DNA of 37,139 nt from an uncultured Lachnospiraceae bacterium. Lineage in GTDB: Bacteria > Bacillota > Clostridia > Lachnospirales > Lachnospiraceae. Shown in pieces: positions 9,201-17,093 of this stretch (positions within the stretch are counted from its first letter, which is position 1; each line of letters starts with the position of its first letter). The position numbers and the translations under genes are program-made. Location: the NCBI GenBank assembly GCA_947384285.1, contig CANDGI010000029.1, forward strand, positions 1-37,139, given 5' to 3'. The notes under the pieces were generated by a model that searched no databases, was not told where the DNA came from, and worked only from the letters and a program-made list of their open reading frames with translations.

Positions 9201-10388
9201 GCAAAGCAGATTACAGAGCTGACCAAGGATATGGAAGGGGAAATTGACGTCAGCAGCTCCAATATGGATATGGGGGCGTTGGCAGGAGAAGGGCTTTCCA
9301 TACGGATCAAAGGGCGTGATTTAGACAAACTCCAGAAGCTTGCAAAGGATGTATCCGCCGTTGCAGCAAAGGTAGAAGGAACCGCAGAGGTATCCGATGG
9401 GATAGAGGAGACGGAAAAAGAATTCCGAATCACCGTAGATAAGGAGAAAGCGGCAAAATACGGGATGACGGTGGCTCAGATTTACCAGCTTGTCTATGGG
9501 CAGATGGAAAAGGATACTTCGGATGATACGATTTCCACAGATATTAAGGATTATGATGTATTTCTGGAAAGCGTGGAGCAGAGCGAGGCTTCCATGGACA
9601 CCTTGAAGAAGCTTACATTCACTTATAAGGATAAAGAAAATGGAGAGGAAAAAGAGATTTCTCTTTCCGAGGTTGCAGATTTTGAAGAGATGGAAAGCCT
9701 TACGTCCATCAGCCGCGACGGGCAGGAGCGGTACGTAACAGTTACCGCAGCTATTGCGGAGGGCTACAACGTAGGCCTGGTAGGAAATGATCTGGAAAAG
9801 GCGCTTAAGGGCTATGAGATGCCGGAAGGCTATTCCATTGAGATGACAGGGGAGAACGAGACCATCAATGAAGCCATGGAGCAGCTGATGCTGATGCTCA
9901 TACTGGCAGTTGCATTTATTTATCTGATTATGGTAGCGCAGTTCCAGTCCTTAAAGGCTCCCTTTATCATCCTGTTTACGATACCCCTTGCATTGACCGG
10001 AGGTTTTCTGGCGCTGTTCTTTACCAACAATGAAATCAGTATTATTTCTATGATAGGCTTTATCATGCTGGTGGGAATCATCGTAAATAACGGTATCGTA
10101 ATGGTGGAATATATCAATCAGCTCAGGCAGGAAGGCGTGGAGAAACGGGAGGCAATTGTGGCTGCCGGAAAGACTCGTCTCAGGCCCATTCTGATGACAG
10201 CCATGACAACCATACTGGCTATGTCTACCACTGCATTTGGAAATGATATGGGCTCTGACATGTCAAGGCCTATGGCAGTTGTGACGATTGGGGGCATGAT
10301 TTACGGAACCCTGATGACGCTGGTGGTGGTGCCCTGCATTTATGATTTGTTCTACAGCAATAAGAGCATGGTGGAGGAAGAGATATAA
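6273..10388 (+). CDS. RND-family efflux permease with a giant coiled-coil insertion
   Basis: A 1371-aa RND (AcrB/SwrC-type) permease. The first membrane helix is at about residues 10-32. The first membrane block (about 670-840) contains GIGMLVDNSIVVIENIYRM, the usual helix-4 Asp motif, and a second block follows at about 1205-1365. Between about residues 187 and 532, inside the first extracytoplasmic loop, there is a long Gln/Leu/Ala/Glu coiled-coil region (QLAQLEEQ-type heptads). Ordinary RND pumps of about 1040 aa lack it. No adaptor or outer-membrane gene accompanies it, as expected in a Gram-positive; the insertion may replace the adaptor (inference). The start is set at 6273 because AGGAGG is at 6259-6264; an in-frame ATG at 6249 has no ribosome binding site. 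Substrate unknown. Confidence 0.88.
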   Translation: MLSRFSVKKPYTVIVGIVLVIILGAVSLSKMSTDLLPSINLPYAIVITTYPGASPEQVEDVVTQPIEAAMASTSNIKNISSNSANNMSMVILEFEQTANMDSITVEMRESLDQISGYWPDTVSNPIIMKLNPDMMPIMIAAMEVDGMDSLAVSDYTDKELIPEIESVEGVASVTGTGLIEESVRVTLSQEKIDAVNAEITASLDEKFSDAEEEINSAENEISSGKNELDSGQNQMASQIGDAQNQLNDKKIELFQTETDLNNKLAELQETKTGTEAGIASLNELKSQVDTLVDSKKKLTDGIAELKKQIETLKGQKSKLDDGMQQAKAGLSQIQQALEQAKAGLAQVQQALEQAKAAQLTEQAAQLEVQAEQLQAQIAQLEEQKSQLEGQLAQLEEQEGQLASALGQMEPKLAQLEEQLAQLEGGLSAIKSELAKQEGSTLKENASDKQLVSYISQSLTQAEQGIVQINGGIAAIEAGLASVAEGKTTINETLAALNQSQITGSIEMGSASAQLASGEEKLKESKKTFEDTKKDAYDSADLNSILTMETLTNILTAQNFSMPAGYITDEGERFMVRVGDAVDSVDALKDMVLMDLGMDGVDVIHMSDVADIVVVDNSEESYAKLNGQPGVMLSIEKQTGYSTGDVTNRIYDKFDSMKRNNGDLNVSVLMDQGIYIDMIVDSVLNNMIFGAGLAILILLLFLKDVRPTLVIAVSIPISVIFAVVLMYFSGVTLNLISLSGLALGIGMLVDNSIVVIENIYRMRNEGLSAKKAAVEGAKQVGGAITASTLTTVCVFAPIVFTEGITRQLFVDMGLTIAYSLLASLLIALTFVPMMGAKMLKKTKEASHPWFDRFQEAYGTALEKALHVKPLVLLVMVALLAVSAKAAASKGTAFMPDMESTQMSVTVTPPKDAEFADACKLADEVTEQIQTIEDVDSVGAMAGGGGVAASMMGGSANNSSISLYIILKEDKKLTNDEIAKQITELTKDMEGEIDVSSSNMDMGALAGEGLSIRIKGRDLDKLQKLAKDVSAVAAKVEGTAEVSDGIEETEKEFRITVDKEKAAKYGMTVAQIYQLVYGQMEKDTSDDTISTDIKDYDVFLESVEQSEASMDTLKKLTFTYKDKENGEEKEISLSEVADFEEMESLTSISRDGQERYVTVTAAIAEGYNVGLVGNDLEKALKGYEMPEGYSIEMTGENETINEAMEQLMLMLILAVAFIYLIMVAQFQSLKAPFIILFTIPLALTGGFLALFFTNNEISIISMIGFIMLVGIIVNNGIVMVEYINQLRQEGVEKREAIVAAGKTRLRPILMTAMTTILAMSTTAFGNDMGSDMSRPMAVVTIGGMIYGTLMTLVVVPCIYDLFYSNKSMVEEEI

Positions 10389-10448
10389 TAAGAGAACAAT
10401 CCACAAGGGAGAGAATGGAGTTAAGAGCCATGCAAAGGAAGGGATAAA

Positions 10449-11099
10449 ATGGGAAGTGGAAATGGAGGAAAGGGCAGAGGGTATGCTTTTTTGGAACTGG
10501 ACAAAGAATATCCGCCCAAGGTAAAGGCAATGTATGAGGCGGTGCTGGAGCTGTTTGCTTCCGGCCGGGAGTTTAGCACCCTTAAGGTGTCGGAGATTAC
10601 GGCAAAGGCAGGGATTGGCAAGGGCACTGCATACGAATATTTTTCTACCAAGGAAGAAATGATTGTAGGCGCCATCCGCTATGAGGCGGCAAAGCATCTT
10701 ATGATCATTGCAGAGTTAATTGAAAAGGGCCAGACCTTCCAGGAAATTATTTTCCGGGGCATGGATATGCTGGAAGCTACCAATAAAAGGTATGATGGAT
10801 TTGCATTGCTGGAAAGGATTCTGCGGGATCAGAGCATCACAGGAAAAGGCTTGCTGGCGGAGCTGGAAAAGCAGAAAAGCGGCTGTGCTTTTGCTAAGAA
10901 TCTGACCATGCGGCTGCTGGAGCTGGCGGCGGGCAGAGGGCTGGTCCAGGAAAAAAATGCTTATAAGGTCTGGAGCGCCATCCTCTCCCAGTTTGCGGTG
11001 TATGCTTTTTATTTGACACACACTGAGCTGATGGCAGAGGTGGGGCGTGAACAGGCAAGGCAGTCCGTCTATGAAAATATCATAAAATTGCTGAACTGA
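10449..11099 (+). CDS. TetR-family transcriptional regulator of the RND operon
   Basis: A 216-aa protein with the TetR helix-turn-helix at about residues 38-75 (KVSEITAKAGIGKGTAYEYF), followed by an alpha-helical ligand-binding region. It begins 60 nt after the RND gene on the same strand, with AGGAAGGG just upstream of the ATG, so it is very likely the second gene of that operon. The palindromic operator at 6231-6246 is the obvious target, giving autorepression. The inducer is unknown. It is followed by the valS promoter. Confidence 0.88.
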   Translation: MGSGNGGKGRGYAFLELDKEYPPKVKAMYEAVLELFASGREFSTLKVSEITAKAGIGKGTAYEYFSTKEEMIVGAIRYEAAKHLMIIAELIEKGQTFQEIIFRGMDMLEATNKRYDGFALLERILRDQSITGKGLLAELEKQKSGCAFAKNLTMRLLELAAGRGLVQEKNAYKVWSAILSQFAVYAFYLTHTELMAEVGREQARQSVYENIIKLLN

Positions 11100-11103
11100 A
11101 CTA

Positions 11104-11132
11104 TTGACATTTTTGCCATTACCTTTTAAAAT
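11104..11132 (+). promoter_or_regulatory. Strong sigma-A promoter for valS
   Basis: A perfect TTGACA (11104-11109), a 17-nt spacer and TAAAAT (11127-11132). Transcription should begin near 11139, giving an about 93-nt leader before valS. A 10-bp inverted repeat, CATTACCTTT (11117-11126) and AAAGGTAATG (11154-11163), brackets the -10 and start site and could be an operator. Confidence 0.7.
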
Positions 11133-11175
11133 GAACAAAAACATGTGAAATGCAAAGGTAATGAGAAAGATGATT

Positions 11176-11212
11176 CGCCCTTTACCGTTTTGAGTAAAGG
11201 GCGTTATTTTAT
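11176..11212 (+). terminator. Terminator-like hairpin in the valS leader
   Basis: CGCCCTTTAC (11176-11185) pairs perfectly with GTAAAGGGCG (11194-11203) across an 8-nt loop, followed by TTATTTTATT. It lies after the valS promoter and 20 nt before its start codon. It is therefore either an attenuator for valS or an overlapping terminator for tetR. The T-box antiterminator consensus seen before many Firmicute tRNA-synthetase genes is not visible in the leader. Confidence 0.65.
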
Positions 11213-11231
11213 TCTGTAGAAGGAGGACAGC

Positions 11232-13880
11232 ATGAAGAAAGAATTAGCAAAAACCTACGACCCAAAATCTATCGAAGACCGTCTTTATCAGAAATGGGAA
11301 GACAATAAATATTTCCACGCCAAAGTGGACAGGAGCAAAAAACCCTTTACCATTGTGATGCCCCCGCCAAACATTACCGGGCAGCTTCATATGGGACATG
11401 CGCTGGACAACACCATGCAGGATATTCTCATCCGCTTCAAACGGATGCAGGGCTATAATGCGTTGTGGCAGCCGGGGACGGACCATGCGTCCATCTCCAC
11501 GGAGGTAAAGGTGATTGAATCCTTAAAAGAGCAGGGGATTGACAAGAAGGATTTAGGCAGGGAAGGATTTCTTGAAAAGGTTTGGGAGTGGAAAGAGGAA
11601 TACGGCGGAAGGATTGTCAAGCAGCTGAAAAAGATGGGCTCTTCTGCAGACTGGGACAGGGAGCGTTTTACCATGGATGAGGGATGCTCCCAGGCAGTCC
11701 AGGAAGTATTTATCAAGCTCTATGAAAAAGGCTTGATTTACAAAGGCTCCAGGATTGTCAACTGGTGTCCGGTATGCAAGACGTCCATTTCTGATGCGGA
11801 AGTAGAGCATGAGGAACAGGACGGATGTTTCTGGCATATCAATTATCCGGTAAAGGGAGAAGAGGGGCGGTTTGTGGAAATTGCCACCACCAGGCCGGAG
11901 ACGCTTTTAGGCGATACTGCGGTAGCTGTCAACCCAGAGGATGAACGTTATCAGGACATTATAGGAAAGACCTTGGTTCTGCCTTTGGTAGGCCGGGAGA
12001 TTCCTGTGGTGGCAGACCACTATGTAGATAAGGAATTTGGAACAGGATGCGTAAAAATCACCCCAGCCCACGACCCCAATGACTTTGAGGTGGGCAAACG
12101 CCATAACCTGCCGGAAATCAATGTGCTGAATGACGACGCCACCATCAATCAAAATGGCGGCAGATATGAAGGTATGGACCGTTATGAAGCCAGGAAGCTT
12201 ATGGTTCAGGAGCTTGAGGAGCAGGGCTTGCTGGTAAAAGTAGTTCCTCATTTTCATAACGTTGGAACCCATGACCGCTGCAATACCACGGTAGAGCCTA
12301 TGGTAAAACAGCAGTGGTTTGTGAAGATGGATGAATTGATTAAACCTGCGGTAGAAGCAGTGAAGAAAGGCGATATCACATTGCTTCCTGAGCGCATGGA
12401 GAAAATATATTTCAATTGGACGGACAATATCAGGGATTGGTGCATTTCACGCCAGCTCTGGTGGGGGCATCGGATTCCAGCCTACTATTGTGCAGAGTGC
12501 GGGGAATTTGTGGTTGCCAGGGAAAATCCTGGGAAATGCCCAAAATGCGGCTGCACCCATATGACCCAGGATGAGGACACCTTGGACACCTGGTTTTCTT
12601 CTGCCCTGTGGCCCTTCTCCACATTAGGATGGCCAGAGAAAACACAAGAGCTGGATTATTTCTATCCCAATGACGTGCTGGTAACCGGGTATGACATTAT
12701 TTTCTTCTGGGTCATCCGCATGATTTTTTCCGGTTATGAGCAGATGGGGGAAAAGCCCTTCCACACGGTGCTGTTCCACGGCCTGATCCGGGATTCCCAG
12801 GGCAGGAAGATGAGCAAATCCCTGGGAAATGGCATTGACCCTCTGGAAGTGATTGATAAATACGGCGCGGATGCGCTGCGGCTTACCTTGATTACCGGAA
12901 ATGCGCCAGGAAATGATATGCGTTTTTATTGGGAAAGGGTGGAATCTTCCAGGAACTTTGCAAATAAAATATGGAATGCGTCGCGTTTCATTATGATGAA
13001 TATTGAGGATGGAAAGCTGGAAGCGCCAAACCTGCCAGAGCTCGCCGCGGAGGACAAATGGATTTTGTCAAAAGTGAACACTTTGTCGAAAGATGTAACA
13101 GAAAATATGGATAAATTCGAGCTTGGAATTGCGGTGCAGAAAGTGTATGATTTCATCTGGGATGAATTCTGCGACTGGTACATCGAGATTGCCAAGACCA
13201 GGACATTTAAAAAAGAAGAAAACCCAGAATCCGCAAAGATAGCAATGTGGACGCTGCAGACGGTGTTAATCCAGGCTTTGAAATTACTCCATCCGTATAT
13301 GCCTTTTATTACAGAAGAAATTTTCTGTACCCTCCAGGAAGAGGAGGAGACAATTATGCTGTCCGGCTGGCCGGCATACAAAGAAGAATGGAGCTTCCCG
13401 GAAGCAGAAGAGGCCGTGGAGCATGTGAAGGATCTGGTAAAGGGCATCCGCAATATCAGAACGGATATGGAGGTGAAACCCAGCCGGAAAGCAAAGGTAT
13501 ATATCGTAACGGAGGATGCAGCCCTTGGGAATATCTTTCAGGAAATGAAGGGGGCATACAGCCTTTTGGCAAGCGCAAGCGAGGTTTTGGTGCAGCAGGA
13601 TAAGGCGGGCATTGGCGAGGATGCAGTTTCTGTGGTGATTCCTGGCGCAGTGGTATATCTGCCGCTTGAAGACCTTGTAGACTTTGAAAAAGAAAAAGAG
13701 CGCCTGCACAAGGAGAAGGAGCGTTTGGCAAAAGAGCTTTCCCGTTCCAAGGGAATGCTTTCCAATGAAAAATTCTTAACGAAGGCTCCGGCGGAAAAAG
13801 TGCAGGAGGAGAAAGAAAAACTTGCCAAATATGAACAGATGATGGCCCAGGTGGAAGAGCGTCTGGGACAGATGGCATAA
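11232..13880 (+). CDS. valS: Valyl-tRNA synthetase
   Basis: An 882-aa class Ia aminoacyl-tRNA synthetase that charges tRNA-Val in the cytosol. Features visible: the [15 protein letters not shown] block carrying the HIGH motif (HMGH from residue 53), Cys pairs of a zinc-binding knuckle around C-P-V-C and the CAECGE...CPKCGC region, KMSKS at residues 526-530, and a C-terminal coiled coil rich in Lys and Glu, as in other ValRS. Length and domain order are normal. The start is backed by AAGGAGG 6-7 nt upstream. It stands alone between the tetR gene and the fapA-like gene, with its own promoter. Confidence 0.97.
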   Translation: MKKELAKTYDPKSIEDRLYQKWEDNKYFHAKVDRSKKPFTIVMPPPNITGQLHMGHALDNTMQDILIRFKRMQGYNALWQPGTDHASISTEVKVIESLKEQGIDKKDLGREGFLEKVWEWKEEYGGRIVKQLKKMGSSADWDRERFTMDEGCSQAVQEVFIKLYEKGLIYKGSRIVNWCPVCKTSISDAEVEHEEQDGCFWHINYPVKGEEGRFVEIATTRPETLLGDTAVAVNPEDERYQDIIGKTLVLPLVGREIPVVADHYVDKEFGTGCVKITPAHDPNDFEVGKRHNLPEINVLNDDATINQNGGRYEGMDRYEARKLMVQELEEQGLLVKVVPHFHNVGTHDRCNTTVEPMVKQQWFVKMDELIKPAVEAVKKGDITLLPERMEKIYFNWTDNIRDWCISRQLWWGHRIPAYYCAECGEFVVARENPGKCPKCGCTHMTQDEDTLDTWFSSALWPFSTLGWPEKTQELDYFYPNDVLVTGYDIIFFWVIRMIFSGYEQMGEKPFHTVLFHGLIRDSQGRKMSKSLGNGIDPLEVIDKYGADALRLTLITGNAPGNDMRFYWERVESSRNFANKIWNASRFIMMNIEDGKLEAPNLPELAAEDKWILSKVNTLSKDVTENMDKFELGIAVQKVYDFIWDEFCDWYIEIAKTRTFKKEENPESAKIAMWTLQTVLIQALKLLHPYMPFITEEIFCTLQEEEETIMLSGWPAYKEEWSFPEAEEAVEHVKDLVKGIRNIRTDMEVKPSRKAKVYIVTEDAALGNIFQEMKGAYSLLASASEVLVQQDKAGIGEDAVSVVIPGAVVYLPLEDLVDFEKEKERLHKEKERLAKELSRSKGMLSNEKFLTKAPAEKVQEEKEKLAKYEQMMAQVEERLGQMA

Positions 13881-13937
13881 ACTTTGCTTTTGGCAGATAT
13901 TTCATCAATATTAAATTATTAAATTTGCATAAATGTG

Positions 13938-13966
13938 TTGAAATAAGACGCAAAAATTGGTACTAT
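13938..13966 (+). promoter_or_regulatory. Sigma-A promoter for the fapA-like gene
   Basis: TTGAAA (13938-13943), a 17-nt spacer and TACTAT (13961-13966), located about 50 nt upstream of the start codon at 14018 in an AT-rich gap after valS. Confidence 0.5.
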
Positions 13967-14017
13967 GGTATATATACAACATTTTAACAATAATTCCAGG
14001 CAAGGGGGGAATTTGTA

Positions 14018-15379
14018 ATGGCAGCTTTGGCGAATAATGAACCACAAATACGGGTCAGTCATGACAATATGGAGGCTTATCTTTATCTGCCGGGTTCCGA
14101 AGTGGATAGTTATACAGTGAGCAGTGTGGAAGAAGCGCTGCAAAACAGTGGTGTGTTATATGGGATTCAGCGGGATAGAATTCAGGAAGCAATAGAAAAG
14201 CAGATATATAACAGAGAAGTGTTGATTGCAAAGGGCGACAGGCCCAAGGATGGCATAAACGGTTACTATGAGTACAAATTTGATATGAATTTCAGCAAGA
14301 AGCCAATGATACGTCCAGATGGCTCTGTGGATTACTGGAGCATTAAGATGGTGGAGATTGTCACGGAAGGCCAGGAGATTGCCGTGTACCACCCGTCGAT
14401 TCCCGGAGAGGACGGCATGGATTTGAGGGGGAAGCCTATCCTGGCAAAGCGCGGCAGGGATTTGGTGCCGCTGCGGGGCAAGGGATTCCAACGTTCTGAG
14501 GATGGCCTTACCTATACCTCTCTGATGGATGGAAAGATTGAGATGGCCAATGACCGCATTATGATTTTACCGGTCTATGAGGTCAATGGGAATGTAGATT
14601 TGTCCACGGGGAATATTGATTTCCACGGAGATGTAATTGTCCACGGAGGGGTCTGCACCGGGGTGTCAGTGAAGGCTACAGGGACAATTTCTATTGACGG
14701 CGTTGTGGAGGGCGCCAAGATTGAGGCAGGCAAGGATATTGTACTAAGAAGCGGTGTTATGGGTGCTTCCAGGGCGAACATCACCGCTAAGGGAAATATT
14801 TCAGCCAAGTTCTTCGAGTACGCAAAGGTACATGCCAACGGAACAATTCAAGCAGATGTATTTTTGAATTGCCAGGTATCCTGCGGTGAAAATATTGTGC
14901 TGGATGGAAAGAAGGCCAGCATCGTTGGAGGCGAGGTAAGGGCAATCCAGGGAATTGTAGTCCATACCTTAGGCAGCGACGGAGAAGTCAGAACCCAGGT
15001 GAAGATTGGAAACGACGCAACGGTAAGGCGAAGAATCGGTGTGCTGAAGAATAAGATTGAAGTGGAAAAGGCCAATCTTGAGAAAATTGAGAACGGGCTT
15101 AAGATACTGCAGGATATGAAAAGCGATCCAAGGAGAACCGATCTTTTGCGGGTAAAGATACGGGATACCGCTTTATTGGCGGAGGATATGGCAGAATTGG
15201 AGAAACTGGCGGATCAGATGGAACGGGCTAAGGGCGGAAGCATCCGGGTGGACGGCTATGTGTATCCAGGAGTAAAGGTAGAAATTGACGACCTGGAAGT
15301 CCAGGTCAAGGAGATGCAGGAAAAATTAGAATTTATAAGGCAGACAGACAAGATTATTATGTGTGCCCTGGAGTTTTAA
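14018..15379 (+). CDS. FapA/DUF342 family protein
   Basis: A 453-aa protein of the DUF342 (flagellar assembly protein A) family. An N-terminal region (about 1-180) precedes a right-handed beta-helix of repeating G/V/I-rich turns (about 185-330, for example DGVVEGAKIEAGKDIVLRSGV). A C-terminal coiled-coil segment (about 340-450) ends it. The name comes from a flagellar phenotype in Vibrio, but members are widespread in non-flagellated Clostridia and no flagellar genes are in this window, so the role here is open. The start is supported by AAGGGGGG just upstream. A strong terminator follows at 15466-15510, so it is probably monocistronic. Confidence 0.82.
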   Translation: MAALANNEPQIRVSHDNMEAYLYLPGSEVDSYTVSSVEEALQNSGVLYGIQRDRIQEAIEKQIYNREVLIAKGDRPKDGINGYYEYKFDMNFSKKPMIRPDGSVDYWSIKMVEIVTEGQEIAVYHPSIPGEDGMDLRGKPILAKRGRDLVPLRGKGFQRSEDGLTYTSLMDGKIEMANDRIMILPVYEVNGNVDLSTGNIDFHGDVIVHGGVCTGVSVKATGTISIDGVVEGAKIEAGKDIVLRSGVMGASRANITAKGNISAKFFEYAKVHANGTIQADVFLNCQVSCGENIVLDGKKASIVGGEVRAIQGIVVHTLGSDGEVRTQVKIGNDATVRRRIGVLKNKIEVEKANLEKIENGLKILQDMKSDPRRTDLLRVKIRDTALLAEDMAELEKLADQMERAKGGSIRVDGYVYPGVKVEIDDLEVQVKEMQEKLEFIRQTDKIIMCALEF

Positions 15380-15465
15380 TCTGCATGTACAATAGAAAAA
15401 GTATAGAAAAAGAGGTAGCTTTCGCGTATTTTTAACGCGCTCTTGAAGCTGCAGGAATGAATTTT

Positions 15466-15510
15466 ATCCCAGATATTGGAGGTTTTCCGATATCTGGGAT
15501 GTATTTTTTT
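15466..15510 (+). terminator. Intrinsic terminator of the fapA-like gene
   Basis: ATCCCAGATAT (15466-15476) and ATATCTGGGAT (15490-15500) form a perfect 11-bp stem with a 13-nt loop, followed by GTA and seven T. A second small hairpin, CGCGT/ACGCG, lies just upstream at 15424-15440. Confidence 0.85.
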
Positions 15511-15555
15511 GTGGTATGCTGTCATACGAAAATTTCTGGCTGGGGAAAAAAATTC

Positions 15556-15584
15556 TGGATTTCGGCGTATGAGTATATTATAAT
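15556..15584 (+). promoter_or_regulatory. Possible promoter for the folC operon
   Basis: A consensus TATAAT (15579-15584) lies 28 nt before the folC start codon and after the upstream terminator. The -35 region (about 15556-15561) is weak, so the call rests mainly on the -10 and position. Confidence 0.4.
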
Positions 15585-15612
15585 AAGTAAAGTGTAAAGA
15601 GGTGGATGTAAA

Positions 15613-16926
15613 ATGGGAACATATGAGGAAACGGTGAAGAAAATTTTAGAGATACCCAAGTTCACCAGTAAAAACACATTGGATCATACCAGAGAATTTT
15701 TAAAAAGGCTTGGGAATCCACAGGACAGGTTCCAGGTGGTTCATGTGGCTGGCAGCAATGGAAAGGGCAGTGTCTGCGCTTATATTGACAGTGTTCTGCG
15801 GGCGGCAGGCAAGAAAACAGGCCTTTTTACTTCCCCGCACCTGGTGCATTTGGAGGAGCGGTTTGCGGTGGAAGGAAGACCCTGCAGCCGGCAGGAGTTT
15901 GTTCAGGCGGCGGATGAGGTGGAACGTGCCGTATCAGCCCTGGCGCAGGATGGGCTGCCCCATCCCACCTTCTTCGAGTACGTTTTTGCAGTGGGAATGG
16001 TGGTTTTTGCTGGCAGGGGCGTGGAATATGCCGTGCTGGAGACAGGCCTGGGCGGACGGCTGGACGCCACAAATATCCTGGAGCATCCTGTCCTTACCGT
16101 GATTACTTCCATCAGCCTGGAGCATACAGAGATTTTGGGAAATACAATAGGGGAAATTGCCGGGGAAAAAGCTGGAATTTTAAAAAGGGGCGTGCCGGTG
16201 GTGTATGATGCCAGTGAGCCGGAGGCGGAAAAAACAATTGCAGAAAGGGCAGACTGGCTCCGGTGTCCCAGATATCCAGTAAAGCCGGAGAAAATAAAAA
16301 TTTTATTAAACACGGGAAAAAAGATTGATTTTTCATATGATTCTGGTTATGATGTAACAGAAGTTTCCATTCCCTTTGGGGTGCCTTACCAGGCGCAGAA
16401 TGGAGCAGTGGCGCTGCAAGCCCTGGAATGTTTGGGAAGGACAGAAAGGATTTCCCAGGAGGCGGTAAAGCAGGGCATGGCCGGGGTAGTGTGGAAGGGA
16501 AGAATGCAGGAGGTGCAGCCAGGGATTTACCTGGACGGTGCACACAATTTGTCAGGAATTGAAGGATTTTTAGAGGCGGTGAAGCAGATTACAAAGGAAT
16601 CTGCTGTTTTGCTGTTTTCCATGGTGAAAGAAAAAGATTATACGCATGCTGCCAGGAAATTGGTTTTGGAGGGAAACTGGGAAGAGATTGTAGTGACTGC
16701 TGTTTCGGATGTACGTGGAGTCAGCTGCCAGGCATTGGCAGAATTATTTGAAGGATTTGCAAGAGAGGGACAGCGGGAGGTGAAGGTAACAGGCATCAGC
16801 GATGTAAGGGAGGCATATGAATATGCACTGTCTTGCAGGAAGCCAAAGCAGAAGCTTTTTTGTGCAGGTTCCCTGTACCTGATTGGCGAATTGGAACAGA
16901 TAACAGGAGGTATGCAGAATGATTAA
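15613..16926 (+). CDS. folC: Bifunctional folylpolyglutamate synthase / dihydrofolate synthase
   Basis: A 437-aa Mur-ligase-fold enzyme that joins dihydropteroate with glutamate and extends the polyglutamate tail of folates, using ATP. Visible motifs: the P-loop GSNGKGS (about residues 47-53), TSPHLVHLEERF, LETGLGGRLDATN, the SLEHTEILGNTIGEIAGEKAGI block typical of FolC, and DGAHN near residue 310 that binds the second substrate domain. Length is normal. It is the first gene of an operon with a 47-aa gene (8-nt overlap) and the TPR protein. Confidence 0.95.
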   Translation: MGTYEETVKKILEIPKFTSKNTLDHTREFLKRLGNPQDRFQVVHVAGSNGKGSVCAYIDSVLRAAGKKTGLFTSPHLVHLEERFAVEGRPCSRQEFVQAADEVERAVSALAQDGLPHPTFFEYVFAVGMVVFAGRGVEYAVLETGLGGRLDATNILEHPVLTVITSISLEHTEILGNTIGEIAGEKAGILKRGVPVVYDASEPEAEKTIAERADWLRCPRYPVKPEKIKILLNTGKKIDFSYDSGYDVTEVSIPFGVPYQAQNGAVALQALECLGRTERISQEAVKQGMAGVVWKGRMQEVQPGIYLDGAHNLSGIEGFLEAVKQITKESAVLLFSMVKEKDYTHAARKLVLEGNWEEIVVTAVSDVRGVSCQALAELFEGFAREGQREVKVTGISDVREAYEYALSCRKPKQKLFCAGSLYLIGELEQITGGMQND

Positions 16927-17062
16927 TTTTGAAGAAGAATTGAAAAAATTTAAACCCAGCCTTGAAGTGGAAGAGGCGGAAGATGCTATATATGACAGAG
17001 ATTTGACGGATATGACAGACATTATGCAGGAAATTCTCAAAGAAGCAAGGCAGCAGCGTTAA
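16919..17062 (+). CDS. Small acidic protein, 47 aa, function unknown
   Basis: A short gene that overlaps the folC end as ATGATTAA-type coupling (8 nt). It has an excellent AGGAGG at 16905-16910, eight nt before its ATG. The product begins MINFEEELKKFKPSLEVEEA and is strongly acidic and helical, with no Cys or membrane segment. The close overlap and ideal ribosome binding site make it a real translated gene rather than chance. I do not recognise a family. It lies 31 nt before the TPR gene, so folC, this gene and the TPR gene are probably one transcript. Confidence 0.75.
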   Translation: MINFEEELKKFKPSLEVEEAEDAIYDRDLTDMTDIMQEILKEARQQR

Positions 17063-17093
17063 TCAAAGATATTGGAAATAAGGAAGGGAATAT

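Noticed and set aside
11133-11231. T-box riboswitch upstream of valS
   Set aside because: The leader is only about 93 nt and the conserved T-box antiterminator sequence is not present.
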